Shown here: positions 16,050-24,398 of the stretch, piece by piece | Layout of the letters: each line of letters begins with the position of its first letter | How positions within the stretch are numbered: position 1 is the first letter of the stretch | Origin: JBOGVZ01 sp050692985 | GTDB taxonomy: Bacteria > Actinomycetota > UBA4738 > CALAEC01 | Assembly: GCA_050692985.1 (NCBI GenBank) | Contig: JBOGVZ010000077.1 | Location: forward strand, 91,456-155,455 | DNA: 64,000 nucleotides | Direction of reading: 5' to 3' | The notes under the pieces: generated by a model | Database searches by the model: none | The model's input: the letters and a program-made list of their open reading frames with translations, nothing else | Told to the model about the DNA's origin: nothing | Made by a program: the position numbers and the translations under genes

Positions 16050-16301
16050 CTAGGCGGGGTCCACCGAGACGAGCTTCCGGCCGCCCGAGGCGTGGAACCG
16101 CACCGTGCCGGGCTGGAGGGCGAACAGGGTGTCGTCGCCGCCCCGCCGAACGCCAGCCCCCGGGTGGATCCGGGTCCCCCGCTGGCGCACGATGATGGAG
16201 CCGGCGTTCACGGTCTGGCCGCCGAACGCCTTCACCCCGAGCCGCTTGGACTCGCTGTCCCGGCCGTTCCGGGACGCCGCTGCACCCTTCTTGTGCGCCA
16301 T
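16050..16301 (-). CDS. rpmA: 50S ribosomal protein L27
   Basis: An 83-residue L27. The N-terminus MAHKKGAAASRNGRDSESK is the peptide that reaches toward the peptidyl-transferase centre, followed by LGVKAFGGQ, AGSIIVRQRGT and HPGAGVRRGGDDTLFAL. It starts with Met-Ala-His and has no cleavable Firmicute-type presequence. It lies 27 bases after rplU and is transcribed with it. Confidence 0.98.
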   Translation of the reverse strand: MAHKKGAAASRNGRDSESKRLGVKAFGGQTVNAGSIIVRQRGTRIHPGAGVRRGGDDTLFALQPGTVRFHASGGRKLVSVDPA

Positions 16302-16328
16302 GGTGGCCCCAGGGTAGCAGACGGACGG

Positions 16329-16880
16329 CTACTCGCCGCCGCCGGTGGGCTTGCGCGCCGTCGGTGGCTTCGTGGCCGCGGGCTTCTTGGCCGCCGCGGG
16401 CTTCTTGGCGGCCGCCGTCTGCTTGGCGGCGGGCTCCTTCGCCGAGGCCGGCTTCTTGGCGGCGGCCTTCTTGGCCGCGACGGGCTTCTTCGCCGAGGCC
16501 GGTCTCTTCGCCGCGGCCTTCTTCGGAGCCGGCTCCTCCTCGGCCGGCTCCTTGCGAGCCATGCGGTTCGGGGAGAGCCCGACCTCCTCCACCTCGAGCA
16601 GCGTGAGCATCTGGCGATGTCCCTGGGTACGGCGGTACCCGGACTTGGGGCGGTACTTGAACACCTTGAGCTTGTCGCCCTTCTTGTCGCCGAGGAGCTT
16701 GGCCACGACCTTGGCCTTGGCCAGGGCCTTGCCGTGGTGGGCCTTGCCGTCGTCGTCCACCACGACGAGGGGCTGGAACTCCACCGCGGAGCCCGGGTCG
16801 ACGTGCATGAACTCCACCTCGATCACGTCGCCGGGCTTCACCCGCTCCTGCTTCCCTCCGACCCTGATCACGGCGTACAT
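16329..16880 (-). CDS. rplU: 50S ribosomal protein L21 with Lys/Ala/Pro-rich tail
   Basis: Residues 1-103 are a complete L21 (MYAVIRVGGKQERVKPGDVIEVE, and VFKYRPKSGYRRTQGHRQ at the end of the core). A further 80 residues form a low-complexity tail of KKAAAKKPASA-type repeats like the C-terminal tails of actinobacterial histone-like HupB. Ordinary L21 has no such tail. The tail could bind rRNA or DNA, or be flexible. Nine bases separate it from the rne stop and 27 from rpmA. Confidence 0.95.
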   Translation of the reverse strand: MYAVIRVGGKQERVKPGDVIEVEFMHVDPGSAVEFQPLVVVDDDGKAHHGKALAKAKVVAKLLGDKKGDKLKVFKYRPKSGYRRTQGHRQMLTLLEVEEVGLSPNRMARKEPAEEEPAPKKAAAKRPASAKKPVAAKKAAAKKPASAKEPAAKQTAAAKKPAAAKKPAATKPPTARKPTGGGE

Positions 16881-16889
16881 CCGCTCTCC

Positions 16890-18860
16890 TTAGCTCTCGT
16901 GGGTCAGCAAGATACCCCGGCCTTCGCACGTGGGGCACGGCTCAGAGAACGCCTCCAGCAGCCCCGCCGAGACCTTCTTGCGGGTCATCTCCAGGAGCCC
17001 CAGGGCCGTGATGTCGAACACCTGGGACCGGGTCTTGTCGTGGGCCAGCTCCTCGCGCAGGGTCTGGACCACCTTCTCCCGGTTGCCGGCAAGCATCATG
17101 TCGATGAAGTCGATGACGATGATCCCGCCGATGTCCCGCAGACGGAGCTGGCGGGGGATCTCCCGGGCGGCCTCCAGGTTCGTGGCCGTCACGGTCTGCT
17201 CCAGGTTCGTCCTCCCCACGGCCTTCCCGGTGTTCACGTCGATCACGGTCATGGCTTCGGTGCGGTCGATCACCAGGTAGCCACCCGAGGGGAGCCACAC
17301 CTTGCGCTCCAGGGCCTTGTGGATCTGCTCTGAGACGTGGAAGGCCTCGAACAGCGGCAGCTTGTCTTCGTAGAACCGGAGGCGGTCGAGCAGGTCGGGC
17401 GCCACCTCCTTGAGGTAGTCGGCCACGCGATCGTGAAGGTCCTGGGAGTCGGTGACGATCTGCTGGAACTCCGCGGGCGAGAACACGTCACGCACCACCC
17501 GCTCGGCCAGCTCGGGCTCCTCGTACAGGGCCTTGGGCGGCTTGGCCCGGCGCGACTTCCGCTTGATCGATTCCCACGCCTTCTTCAGACGCTCCAGGTC
17601 GGCCTCGAGCTCCTGCTCGCTGGCCGCCTCGGCCGCGGTGCGGACGATCACGCCCGCCTCGGAGGGCCGGATCCGCTTGATGATCTTGCGGAGCCGTTCG
17701 CGCTCGGGGTCGGGGAGCCTTCGGCTGATCCCTGAGGCACCGCCGTCGGGCACGTACACCAGGTATCGGCCGGGCAGGCTGATCTGGGCGGTGAGCCGGG
17801 CCCCCTTGCCCCGCAGGGGATCCTTGGTCACCTGGACCAGCACGGACTGGCCGGGCTTGAGGACGGACTCGATCCGGCGCTCGCCCGCCTCCACGTCCTC
17901 GTCGTAGGACACCTCACCGGCATACAGCACCGCGTTGCGGCCACGCCCCACGTCGACGAACGCCGCCTCCATCCCGGGGAGGACGTTCTGCACCCGCCCC
18001 ACGTAGATGTTGCCCGCCATCGACTGGGCGCCGGACCGGCTCACGTAGTGCTCGACCAGCTCCCGTCCTTCCAGCACCACGATCTGGAGCCGGCCGTGGT
18101 CCTCGGTCATCAGCATGGTCTTCTCGGTGCGGCGCTGGACCTGCACCACCGGTTGCCGGCGGCGGCGATCGGCGGCCCCCCGGCGGGCCGTACGGGAGGT
18201 CCTGGTTGGGGCCGCGGCCGCCCGGGCCGCCTCCCCGGCAGGCTTGCGGTCGGCCCGGCGCCGGGACGGGCCACCGTCCCCCCCCGGCTTGGCGGTGGCG
18301 GGCTCGGCCTGGGCCGAGGCCGACGGCTTGCGGCGGCGGCGGCGACCCCCGGTGGCCGTGGTCCCCTTCTCCGTGGGGCCGTTCCCACCGCCCTCCGGCT
18401 GCCGCTGCTCCGGGGTGGCCGGGGTCTCCTCGGGGGCCTGCCCCTGGGCGTCTGCCCCCGGCTGGGACGGCTGGCGGGGACGTCCCCGGCCCCGGGATCC
18501 CCGGCGGGTCCGGGACCGCTGGGCGGGCTTGGCCGCCCCGCCGTCGGGGGTCCCCTCCGGCTCCTCGGCGCCCTTCACCGCACCGGACCCGCCCCGCTCC
18601 GGGGCCTGCTTGGCGGCGGCCGGCCGCCTGCGCGAGCGGGACCTCTGCTGGCCGGGCCGGGCAGGGGCGCCCTCAGCCTCGGCCGGTGCCTGGCCCTTCT
18701 CCGCGGGCCTGGACTGCTCCTCGGTTCCCGAGGGCTTCGCCTGGGCTCCGCCTCGTCCGCGGCCCCGGCCCCCCCGCCGGCGACGCCGGGGACGGGGACG
18801 GGCTTCCGCGGACGACTCCTGTCCGGCGCTCACCGCCGGATCCACAGCTTCTTCCGTCAT
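16890..18860 (-). CDS. rne: Ribonuclease E/G
   Basis: A 656-residue endoribonuclease of the RNase E/G family. Residues 1 to about 240 are a disordered Arg/Gly/Pro/Ala-rich extension (RPRPRRRRRGGRGRGRGG and similar), followed by the S1 domain (SMAGNIYVGRVQNVLPGMEAAFVDVG) and the catalytic core. Metal-binding Asp residues lie in VIDVNTGKAVG (about 538) and VIDFIDM (about 583); the Zn-link CPTCEGRG is at the C-terminus. The basic N-terminal extension replaces the C-terminal scaffold of E. coli RNase E and is typical of actinobacteria. The 264-bp leader carries two perfect hairpins. Confidence 0.96.
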   Translation of the reverse strand: MTEEAVDPAVSAGQESSAEARPRPRRRRRGGRGRGRGGAQAKPSGTEEQSRPAEKGQAPAEAEGAPARPGQQRSRSRRRPAAAKQAPERGGSGAVKGAEEPEGTPDGGAAKPAQRSRTRRGSRGRGRPRQPSQPGADAQGQAPEETPATPEQRQPEGGGNGPTEKGTTATGGRRRRRKPSASAQAEPATAKPGGDGGPSRRRADRKPAGEAARAAAAPTRTSRTARRGAADRRRRQPVVQVQRRTEKTMLMTEDHGRLQIVVLEGRELVEHYVSRSGAQSMAGNIYVGRVQNVLPGMEAAFVDVGRGRNAVLYAGEVSYDEDVEAGERRIESVLKPGQSVLVQVTKDPLRGKGARLTAQISLPGRYLVYVPDGGASGISRRLPDPERERLRKIIKRIRPSEAGVIVRTAAEAASEQELEADLERLKKAWESIKRKSRRAKPPKALYEEPELAERVVRDVFSPAEFQQIVTDSQDLHDRVADYLKEVAPDLLDRLRFYEDKLPLFEAFHVSEQIHKALERKVWLPSGGYLVIDRTEAMTVIDVNTGKAVGRTNLEQTVTATNLEAAREIPRQLRLRDIGGIIVIDFIDMMLAGNREKVVQTLREELAHDKTRSQVFDITALGLLEMTRKKVSAGLLEAFSEPCPTCEGRGILLTHES

Positions 18861-18880
18861 GCCACGTTCCTTTCCACTCC

Positions 18881-18897
18881 GGGAGCCTCAGGCTCCC
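18881..18897 (-). promoter_or_regulatory. Leader hairpin 1 upstream of rne
   Basis: A perfect 7-bp stem with a three-base loop (GGGAGCC-TCA-GGCTCCC on the plus strand), 20 bases before the rne start codon. Close enough to occlude ribosome loading; a role in RNase E autoregulation is conceivable by analogy with the structured rne leader of E. coli but not shown. Confidence 0.45.
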
Positions 18898-18921
18898 CAC
18901 CGGCCGGCGGGCGAGGCCGCA

Positions 18922-18942
18922 CGCGTCGCGCAACGCGACGCG
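18922..18942 (-). promoter_or_regulatory. Leader hairpin 2 upstream of rne
   Basis: A perfect 9-bp stem with a three-base CAA loop (CGCGTCGCG and CGCGACGCG), about 60 bases before the rne start and 24 bases from hairpin 1. No T-tract follows, so it is not a standard terminator for rodA. It may be an mRNA processing or stability element between rodA and rne. Confidence 0.45.
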
Positions 18943-19124
18943 GGCCTCTGCCGCCAGGGCCGGAACGTTTTCCGAAGGGACCCGCACGTGGGGCCCCATG
19001 AGTCGAGCGATCACCGATTTCCCTTCCGTCCTGGGAGACGGCAGGCCCCCGGGGAGGGGTGCCGATACGCCGAGACGCTTCCGAACCAGCATAGCAGGGA
19101 CGGCGTCCGACTCTCGGAAGGCGG

Positions 19125-20282
19125 CTATTTGAACCGCCGCATGTGCACGTTCAGGATCAGCCCCACCGCTACGAAGTTCACGAGCAGCGAGGTCCCCCCG
19201 TAGGAGACGAACGGCAGGGGGATCCCGGTGATCGGCATGATCCCCACAGTCATGCCCACGTTCACGAAGATCTGAAATGCGATCATCACCGTCAATCCGG
19301 ACGCGAGGAGCGTCCCGAAGGCGTCCTTCGACAGCATCGCCGCCCGGAACCCCCGCCAGGCGATGGTGGCGTACAGGCCCAGCAGGAGCATGGCCCCCAG
19401 GAACCCCAGCTCCTCCCCCACCACGGTGAAGACGAAGTCGGTGTGCTGCTCGGGCACGAAGTCGAGGTTCGTCTGGGTGCCGTGGAGATACCCCTTCCCC
19501 GTCAGGCCCCCCGCCCCGATGGCGATCTCCGCCTGGGCCTTGTTGTACCCGGCCCGCAGGGGGTCGGAGCTGGGGTCGGCGAACGCCGTCAGCCGGTCGA
19601 TCTGGTACTGCTTCACGATCCCCAGTTGGAAGGCCACCACGATGGCCACCAGGGCCACCACCACCAGGGCCCCCAGGTGGCGGGCCCGCGCTCCCCCCAC
19701 CACCAGGATCCCGATCAGGATCGCCGCGAACACCAGCATCGTGCCCACGTCGGGCTGGACGAAGATCAGCACCATGGGCCCCACGGCCAGGGCCGCCGAG
19801 CGCCACACGTGCTCGAGCCGGATCCCCCCCCGGATCTCGGACAGGTACGCGGCCATGGCCGCGGTCACCGACAGCTTGGCCACCTCCGAGGGCTGGAACT
19901 GGAAGCCGAACAGCGTGATCCACCGCTGGGCCCCCGCCGTCTCCGACCCCAGAGGGGTGAGCACCACGAGCAGCAGCAGCACCACGACCCCATAGGCGAT
20001 CCCCGCGTACACCTTGACCAGCCGGTAGTCGAACGAGGCCGTCAGGGCCATGGCGATCAGGCCGAGCATGACGAACGCCAGCTGCTTCTTGAGGAAGAAG
20101 AACCCGTCCTCGCCCAGGGCCTCCAGGCTCTGGTGGGTGGCCGAGTAGACGACGAACAGCCCGTAGACGGCCAGGGCCACCGTGGCCACGATCAGGGTGG
20201 GGTCGAGGTGCCGGAAGGCCGCTCGCTCCCGGCCGACCCACCGCCCCCCAAACGGACGCTCGAAAGCGGAGCTTCTAGCCAT
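19125..20282 (-). CDS. rodA: Rod-shape SEDS peptidoglycan polymerase RodA
   Basis: A 385-residue SEDS-family protein with about ten membrane helices. Family segments are visible: GLFVVYSATHQS, FQFQPSEVAKLSVTAAMAAYLSE, VFVQPDVGTMLV-type loop (IFVQPDVGTMLVF), FVPEQHTDFVFTVVGEELGF and PLPFVSYGGTSLLVNFVAVGLILNV. The Asp in QPDVGT is the conserved catalytic position of SEDS glycosyltransferases. It works with PBP2 (mrdA) encoded upstream, but a frameshifted RTX-like gene now separates the two. About 264 bases precede rne. Confidence 0.96.
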   Translation of the reverse strand: MARSSAFERPFGGRWVGRERAAFRHLDPTLIVATVALAVYGLFVVYSATHQSLEALGEDGFFFLKKQLAFVMLGLIAMALTASFDYRLVKVYAGIAYGVVVLLLLVVLTPLGSETAGAQRWITLFGFQFQPSEVAKLSVTAAMAAYLSEIRGGIRLEHVWRSAALAVGPMVLIFVQPDVGTMLVFAAILIGILVVGGARARHLGALVVVALVAIVVAFQLGIVKQYQIDRLTAFADPSSDPLRAGYNKAQAEIAIGAGGLTGKGYLHGTQTNLDFVPEQHTDFVFTVVGEELGFLGAMLLLGLYATIAWRGFRAAMLSKDAFGTLLASGLTVMIAFQIFVNVGMTVGIMPITGIPLPFVSYGGTSLLVNFVAVGLILNVHMRRFK

Positions 20283-20413
20283 CGAGCCCCCGCTAGCGCT
20301 CAGGAGACGAATCAGTTCCGTGAACGCTGTGGCTTGTTGGGTCCCCCGAGCCAGCTGTGAGGACAGATTCCGCGCTGGCTGACCTCAGCAATCGATCACC
20401 CTGTCGCCAAGCT

Positions 20414-20952
20414 TCACGTAGCCTCGCACCAAACCGTCCCCTCGGGAACATGGCTATGCGTTTCGAATCCGGCAATGTCATCGTCCTGAAAGCCATTCCC
20501 GTGACAGTGGAACAGCTCATCGTCTCCAGCGTTTCCCCGAAGATAGTCGACGCCGGGTCCGTCCGCGATGAAGTCGTCGCCTGGACCACCAATCATGGTG
20601 TCGCGTCCCAGCGAGCCAATCATGAAATCAGCATGGTCTTCACCGCGAAGGGTGTCCCCACCTTGCAGTCCATACAGCTCGTCCTTTCCACCGTCCCCGA
20701 CGAGCAGGTCCGCTCCCTCCTCGCCAACACCGACATCAATGTCGCCACCTAGGTGGACTGTGTCAGCGCCCCGATTTGCGTCAACACACTGCTGCCCCGC
20801 CCCATAGCTGGCGGTGTCATCTCCATCCGTAAGGTGAATCACTTGCATACCGCTCTCACAGTATTTGCTGCGTGATCAGCTTCTGCTGGAAGAAAGGTGC
20901 CGAGAAAGAGCAGCAGGCCTGTTCCCAGTGTCCAACCGTGGCCTCCACGCAT
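20414..20952 (-). pseudogene. Secreted RTX-like (Gly/Asp repeat) protein, frameshifted
   Basis: Two reading frames together make one secreted protein. From the ATG at 20950-20952, behind a GAGGAGGGG ribosome site, runs a signal peptide (GTGLLLFLGTFLPAEA) that stops at 20839. In the next frame, 20414-20848 encodes Gly/Asp-rich units (GADLLVGDGGKDELYG, GRDTMIGGPGDDFI, GVDYLRGNAGDDELF) like the Ca-binding RTX repeats. Adding one base near 20840 would join them as AVCK-VIHL. The stretch is clearly lower in GC than its surroundings and lies inside the rod operon, so it looks acquired. Either decay or a sequencing error explains the break. Confidence 0.62.
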
Positions 20953-21075
20953 CGCCCCTCCTCTGCAACCGATTCCTCAAGGAAAACTCACCGTAGTCCG
21001 GCACCCCCTTGGGGTCAAGCGAGAGCATTCGCGTAGTCTCAACACGAGTCGGACGTCCGAAGCGAAAAACGTAGC

Positions 21076-22989
21076 CTAGTCGACGGCCTGCGAAGAGATC
21101 TGGAGCTCGCCGGGCTCCAGGCCGAACAACCCCTCCAGCACCCGCCGCACGATCGGAGCGGCCACCTCCGAGCCGTGGCCGCCCTGCTCCACCATGGCCA
21201 TGACCACGTACTGCGGGTCGTCCGCGGGGGCGATGGCCGCGAACCACGAGTGGTTGGCGTCCCGTCCATCGATGATGACCTCCGACGTGCCAGTCTTGCC
21301 GGCTACCGGGTACCGGTCCAGGGGGAATCCGGCGAAGGCCCCGGCCGCGGTCCCCTCTCCCTGGACCACCCCGGTCAGCGACTGGAGCAGGAAATCTAGG
21401 GCCTGGGGCGAGGCCGGGACCCGCCCGATGACCCGCTTCGGGATCCGCTTCACCAGGTCCCCGTCGGGGCTCACGATCTTCATCCCCACCTGGGGCCGGT
21501 ACAGCGTGCCGCCGTTGGCGATGGCCCCGTAGGCCATGGCCAGCTGGAGGGGGGTGACCAGCAGGTCCCCCTGGCCGATCGACATGTTGATGTCGTCGCC
21601 GGGGAGCCACTGGCCGAAGGGGAAGATGTGGGGGAGCTCCTCGTGGATCTGCTGCTTCCAGGCCGGGTCGGGGACCCGCCCATCCTGCTCCCCGGGGATG
21701 TCGATCCCGGTGTCGCGGCTGAACCCCCACCGCCGGAGGTGCTGCTGGAAGAACGGGCCCCTGGTCTGCTGGGCCTGCCAGAACGCCAGGCCGAAGTTGT
21801 AGTAGATCGTGTCACATGAGCGCACCAGGGATCCCGCCAGCGACAGATTCCCCAGATGTGCGCTCGTCCAGTTGTTGAAGACCGTTCCCCCCCAGGTGAA
21901 TGTCGGGGGACACGGATACGTGCTGCCGAAGTTCGCGTAGCCGCTCTTCAGCGCCGCCGAGGCCACGAACGGCTTGAACGTGGACCCCGGAGGGTACAGC
22001 CCGGCGATGGCCCGGTTGCTCAGCGGGTAGTTCGCCGCCGGCTTGTTGAGCTGGCGGTACTCCCGGCGGGAGATGCCCCCCAGGAACACCCGGGGGTCGT
22101 ACGTGGGGAACGAGGCCATGGCCAGCACGTGGCCGTTGTTCGGGTCCAGCACCACCACCGCCCCGGCGGGGGCCTGGGCGTAGAAGCCGCTGGCGTCCAC
22201 CACCTGGGTCCGGGCGGCCCCGATGGCCTGCCGGAGGGTCTCCTGGGCCAGGTCCTGGGTCTCCCAGTCCAGCGACAGCCACAGCTCGTTCCCCGGCGTG
22301 GGCTCGTTCCGCCCCAGATCCCCCAGGGTGCGGCCCTCGGCGTTGACCTCCAGCTTCAGCCACCCGTTCTCCCCGTGCAGCGAGCTCTCGTAGTACTGCT
22401 CGACCCCGCCCCGGCCCACCCGCTGGCCGGGAAGGTGATCGGAGAACGAGGGATCCTCGAGCTCGGCGGGGCTGATCTGCCCCAGGTACCCGACCAGGTG
22501 GGCCGCCAGCGACCCGTGGACGTAGTGTCGAACCGGCGTCTTGGCGTAGTTGACGCCGGGGAACTCCTGGGGGTGCTCGACGATGTAGAACACCACCTTC
22601 TTGGGGGCGTCCTCGTAGACGGGGATCGGCTGGTACGGCAGGTAGTTGGGATCCTCGAGATTCCGTTCCAGCAGGGAGACGGGAACGTCCAGCCGCTCCG
22701 CCAGCCGCTTCAGCACCTCCGCTTCCTGCTCGTCGGTGATCTCCTGTCGGTCGATGGTGATCGTCCGTCGCTCCCTGTTCGTGACGAGGAGCTCCCCACC
22801 CCGGTCCAGGATCGAGCCCCGGGGAGCCAGCAGCGGCACCAGCCGGACGCGATTGGAGTCCGCCGCGGTGCGGAACTCCTCCGCGGCCAGCACCTGGAGG
22901 AACCACAGGCGGGTCACCAGGGCCGCGAAGGCGAAGGCCACCACGGCGGCCAGGGTGGTCATGCGGCGCCCGAACGAGCCTTCTGTCAC
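21076..22989 (-). CDS. mrdA: Penicillin-binding protein 2 (peptidoglycan transpeptidase)
   Basis: A 637-residue class B PBP. One N-terminal membrane helix (TLAAVVAFAFAALVTRLWFLQV) is followed by the pedestal domain (APRGSILDRGGELLV) and the transpeptidase domain with the active-site Ser in YPPGSTFKPF (about residue 335), the second motif SCD (about 390) and KTGTSE (about 566). It cross-links lateral-wall peptidoglycan and partners RodA. One base separates it from mreD upstream. The last 120 bases before rodA contain the inserted RTX-like gene's promoter side. Confidence 0.97.
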   Translation of the reverse strand: MTEGSFGRRMTTLAAVVAFAFAALVTRLWFLQVLAAEEFRTAADSNRVRLVPLLAPRGSILDRGGELLVTNRERRTITIDRQEITDEQEAEVLKRLAERLDVPVSLLERNLEDPNYLPYQPIPVYEDAPKKVVFYIVEHPQEFPGVNYAKTPVRHYVHGSLAAHLVGYLGQISPAELEDPSFSDHLPGQRVGRGGVEQYYESSLHGENGWLKLEVNAEGRTLGDLGRNEPTPGNELWLSLDWETQDLAQETLRQAIGAARTQVVDASGFYAQAPAGAVVVLDPNNGHVLAMASFPTYDPRVFLGGISRREYRQLNKPAANYPLSNRAIAGLYPPGSTFKPFVASAALKSGYANFGSTYPCPPTFTWGGTVFNNWTSAHLGNLSLAGSLVRSCDTIYYNFGLAFWQAQQTRGPFFQQHLRRWGFSRDTGIDIPGEQDGRVPDPAWKQQIHEELPHIFPFGQWLPGDDINMSIGQGDLLVTPLQLAMAYGAIANGGTLYRPQVGMKIVSPDGDLVKRIPKRVIGRVPASPQALDFLLQSLTGVVQGEGTAAGAFAGFPLDRYPVAGKTGTSEVIIDGRDANHSWFAAIAPADDPQYVVMAMVEQGGHGSEVAAPIVRRVLEGLFGLEPGELQISSQAVD

Positions 22990-22990
22990 C

Positions 22991-23497
22991 TCACCACCGG
23001 TAGACCTTCTTGGGCCGGGACGCCTCGGTGATGCGCCGCAGCACGGGGTACAGGATCGGGGTCAAGATCGCATTGTAGATGGCCGACAGGACTGCCACCC
23101 GGAGCAGGTAGACCAGGCCCTCGTCCAGCTGGCCGAGCAGGAACGACACGAACCCGTAGAAGAGCACGCCGGCGCCCGTGAACCCCCCCACCAGCAGCAC
23201 GGGGAGGATGGGGCTGGGGGTGGTGATGTAAGGCCGGACCGTCCCCACCACGTAGCCCACCAGCGTCAGCGTCAGGGCGGTGATGCCCTTGGGGGCGTTG
23301 AGCAGGAAGTCCTGGGCCATGCCCGCGGTGAACCCCCCGACCGCCCCCGCCGAGGGGCCCTCCAGCATGGCCAGCACGATCGTCACCAGGTAGGTGAGCT
23401 CGGGTTTCGCCCCGGCCAGCTCGATCTGGGAGAAGACCGTCGATTGCAGCAGCAGCGCCGTGACGACGACCGCGGTCCAGGCAAGGGTCCGTCGCAC
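22991..23497 (-). CDS. mreD: Rod shape-determining protein MreD
   Basis: A 168-residue integral membrane protein with five to six predicted helices, a basic start (MRRTLAWTAVVV) and the family segment AGMAQDFLLNAPKGITALTLTLVGYVVG. It belongs to the elongasome between MreC and PBP2 and helps place the cell-wall machinery. GTG start at 23495-23497, 34 bases after mreC and one base before mrdA. Confidence 0.93.
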   Translation of the reverse strand: MRRTLAWTAVVVTALLLQSTVFSQIELAGAKPELTYLVTIVLAMLEGPSAGAVGGFTAGMAQDFLLNAPKGITALTLTLVGYVVGTVRPYITTPSPILPVLLVGGFTGAGVLFYGFVSFLLGQLDEGLVYLLRVAVLSAIYNAILTPILYPVLRRITEASRPKKVYRW

Positions 23498-23531
23498 CGG
23501 CCTAGTCTATGCACCTCGCCGCCGAGGCCGC

Positions 23532-24392
23532 TCAGACGGAGGGGCGCCGGTCCCCCGCCGCGGGTTCCCGCTCCTTCACCAGGAACACGTACTCCAGCCG
23601 GGAGAAGTCCACCACCGGCCGGACCAGGATCAGCATGCTGTCCCCGGTCTCGGTCGACTCCACGAGGGACACCGCGCCCACCGAGATCCCCGGCGGGAAC
23701 AGGCTCCCGGCCCCGTAGCTGGCGGTGTCCACCCGCTCGCCGGGCTGGACCTCGGTCCCCGCCTCGATGAGGTCCAGCCGCAGGTCGTCGTCCCGCTGGC
23801 CGACCAGCACGCCCCGCTCCCCGGTGCTGGCCAGCGCGACGGCGATCCGGGAAGAGGGGTCGATGATCAGCAGCACCTTGGCGGTCGAGGGCGCCACCTT
23901 CACCACCCGGCCCACCACGCCGGCCCCGGTCACCACCGGCTGATCGGGGTAGACGCCGTCCGAGGAGCCCCGGTTGATCCACACCGCCCACTCGAAGTTC
24001 GACACGCTGTCGGCGGTGACCGTGGCCCCCATGAGGTCGAATCCCTCCCGGGCCTCGAGGTCGAGGGCCTGGCGGAAGAACTCGTTCTCCCGCTCCAGGG
24101 CGACCGACTGGGGGATCGAGGTGGTGAAGCCCTCGAGCTGCTCCTTCAGGGCGGCGTTCTCCTCGGCCAGCGACCCGGCCCGGAACAGCGTCGAGAAGAA
24201 GTTCCCCACCGGCCGGGTGATGGCCGATACCCCCTCCTGGAGCGGCGCCACGATCGAGATGCCCGCCCGCCCGATCGCCGCCAGCGGCCCGCGCTCCCCG
24301 CTACGGAAGTCCACGGTGATCGTGACCAGGCTGGTGACCAGCAGGGTGATCAGGAGCAGACGGGTGCTCCGAGGGCGGGGGTAGGTGGCCAC
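23532..24392 (-). CDS. mreC: Rod shape-determining protein MreC
   Basis: A 286-residue protein with a short cytoplasmic start, one membrane helix (LLLITLLVTSLVTITVDF), a predicted coiled coil at about residues 65-110 (GSLAEENAALKEQLEGF) and the two-lobed beta-rich MreC domain (WAVWINRGSSDGVYPDQPVVTGAGVVGRV, RLDLIEAGTEVQPGERVDTASYG, FPPGISVG). It links MreB inside to PBP2 outside. Six bases separate it from mreB. Confidence 0.95.
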   Translation of the reverse strand: MATYPRPRSTRLLLITLLVTSLVTITVDFRSGERGPLAAIGRAGISIVAPLQEGVSAITRPVGNFFSTLFRAGSLAEENAALKEQLEGFTTSIPQSVALERENEFFRQALDLEAREGFDLMGATVTADSVSNFEWAVWINRGSSDGVYPDQPVVTGAGVVGRVVKVAPSTAKVLLIIDPSSRIAVALASTGERGVLVGQRDDDLRLDLIEAGTEVQPGERVDTASYGAGSLFPPGISVGAVSLVESTETGDSMLILVRPVVDFSRLEYVFLVKEREPAAGDRRPSV

Positions 24393-24398
24393 GGCCCC

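Noticed and set aside
18673..20241. 522-residue minus-strand open frame over rodA and the rne 5' part
   Set aside because: Out of frame with both genes; Arg/Gly/Pro-rich as expected for a high-GC shadow.
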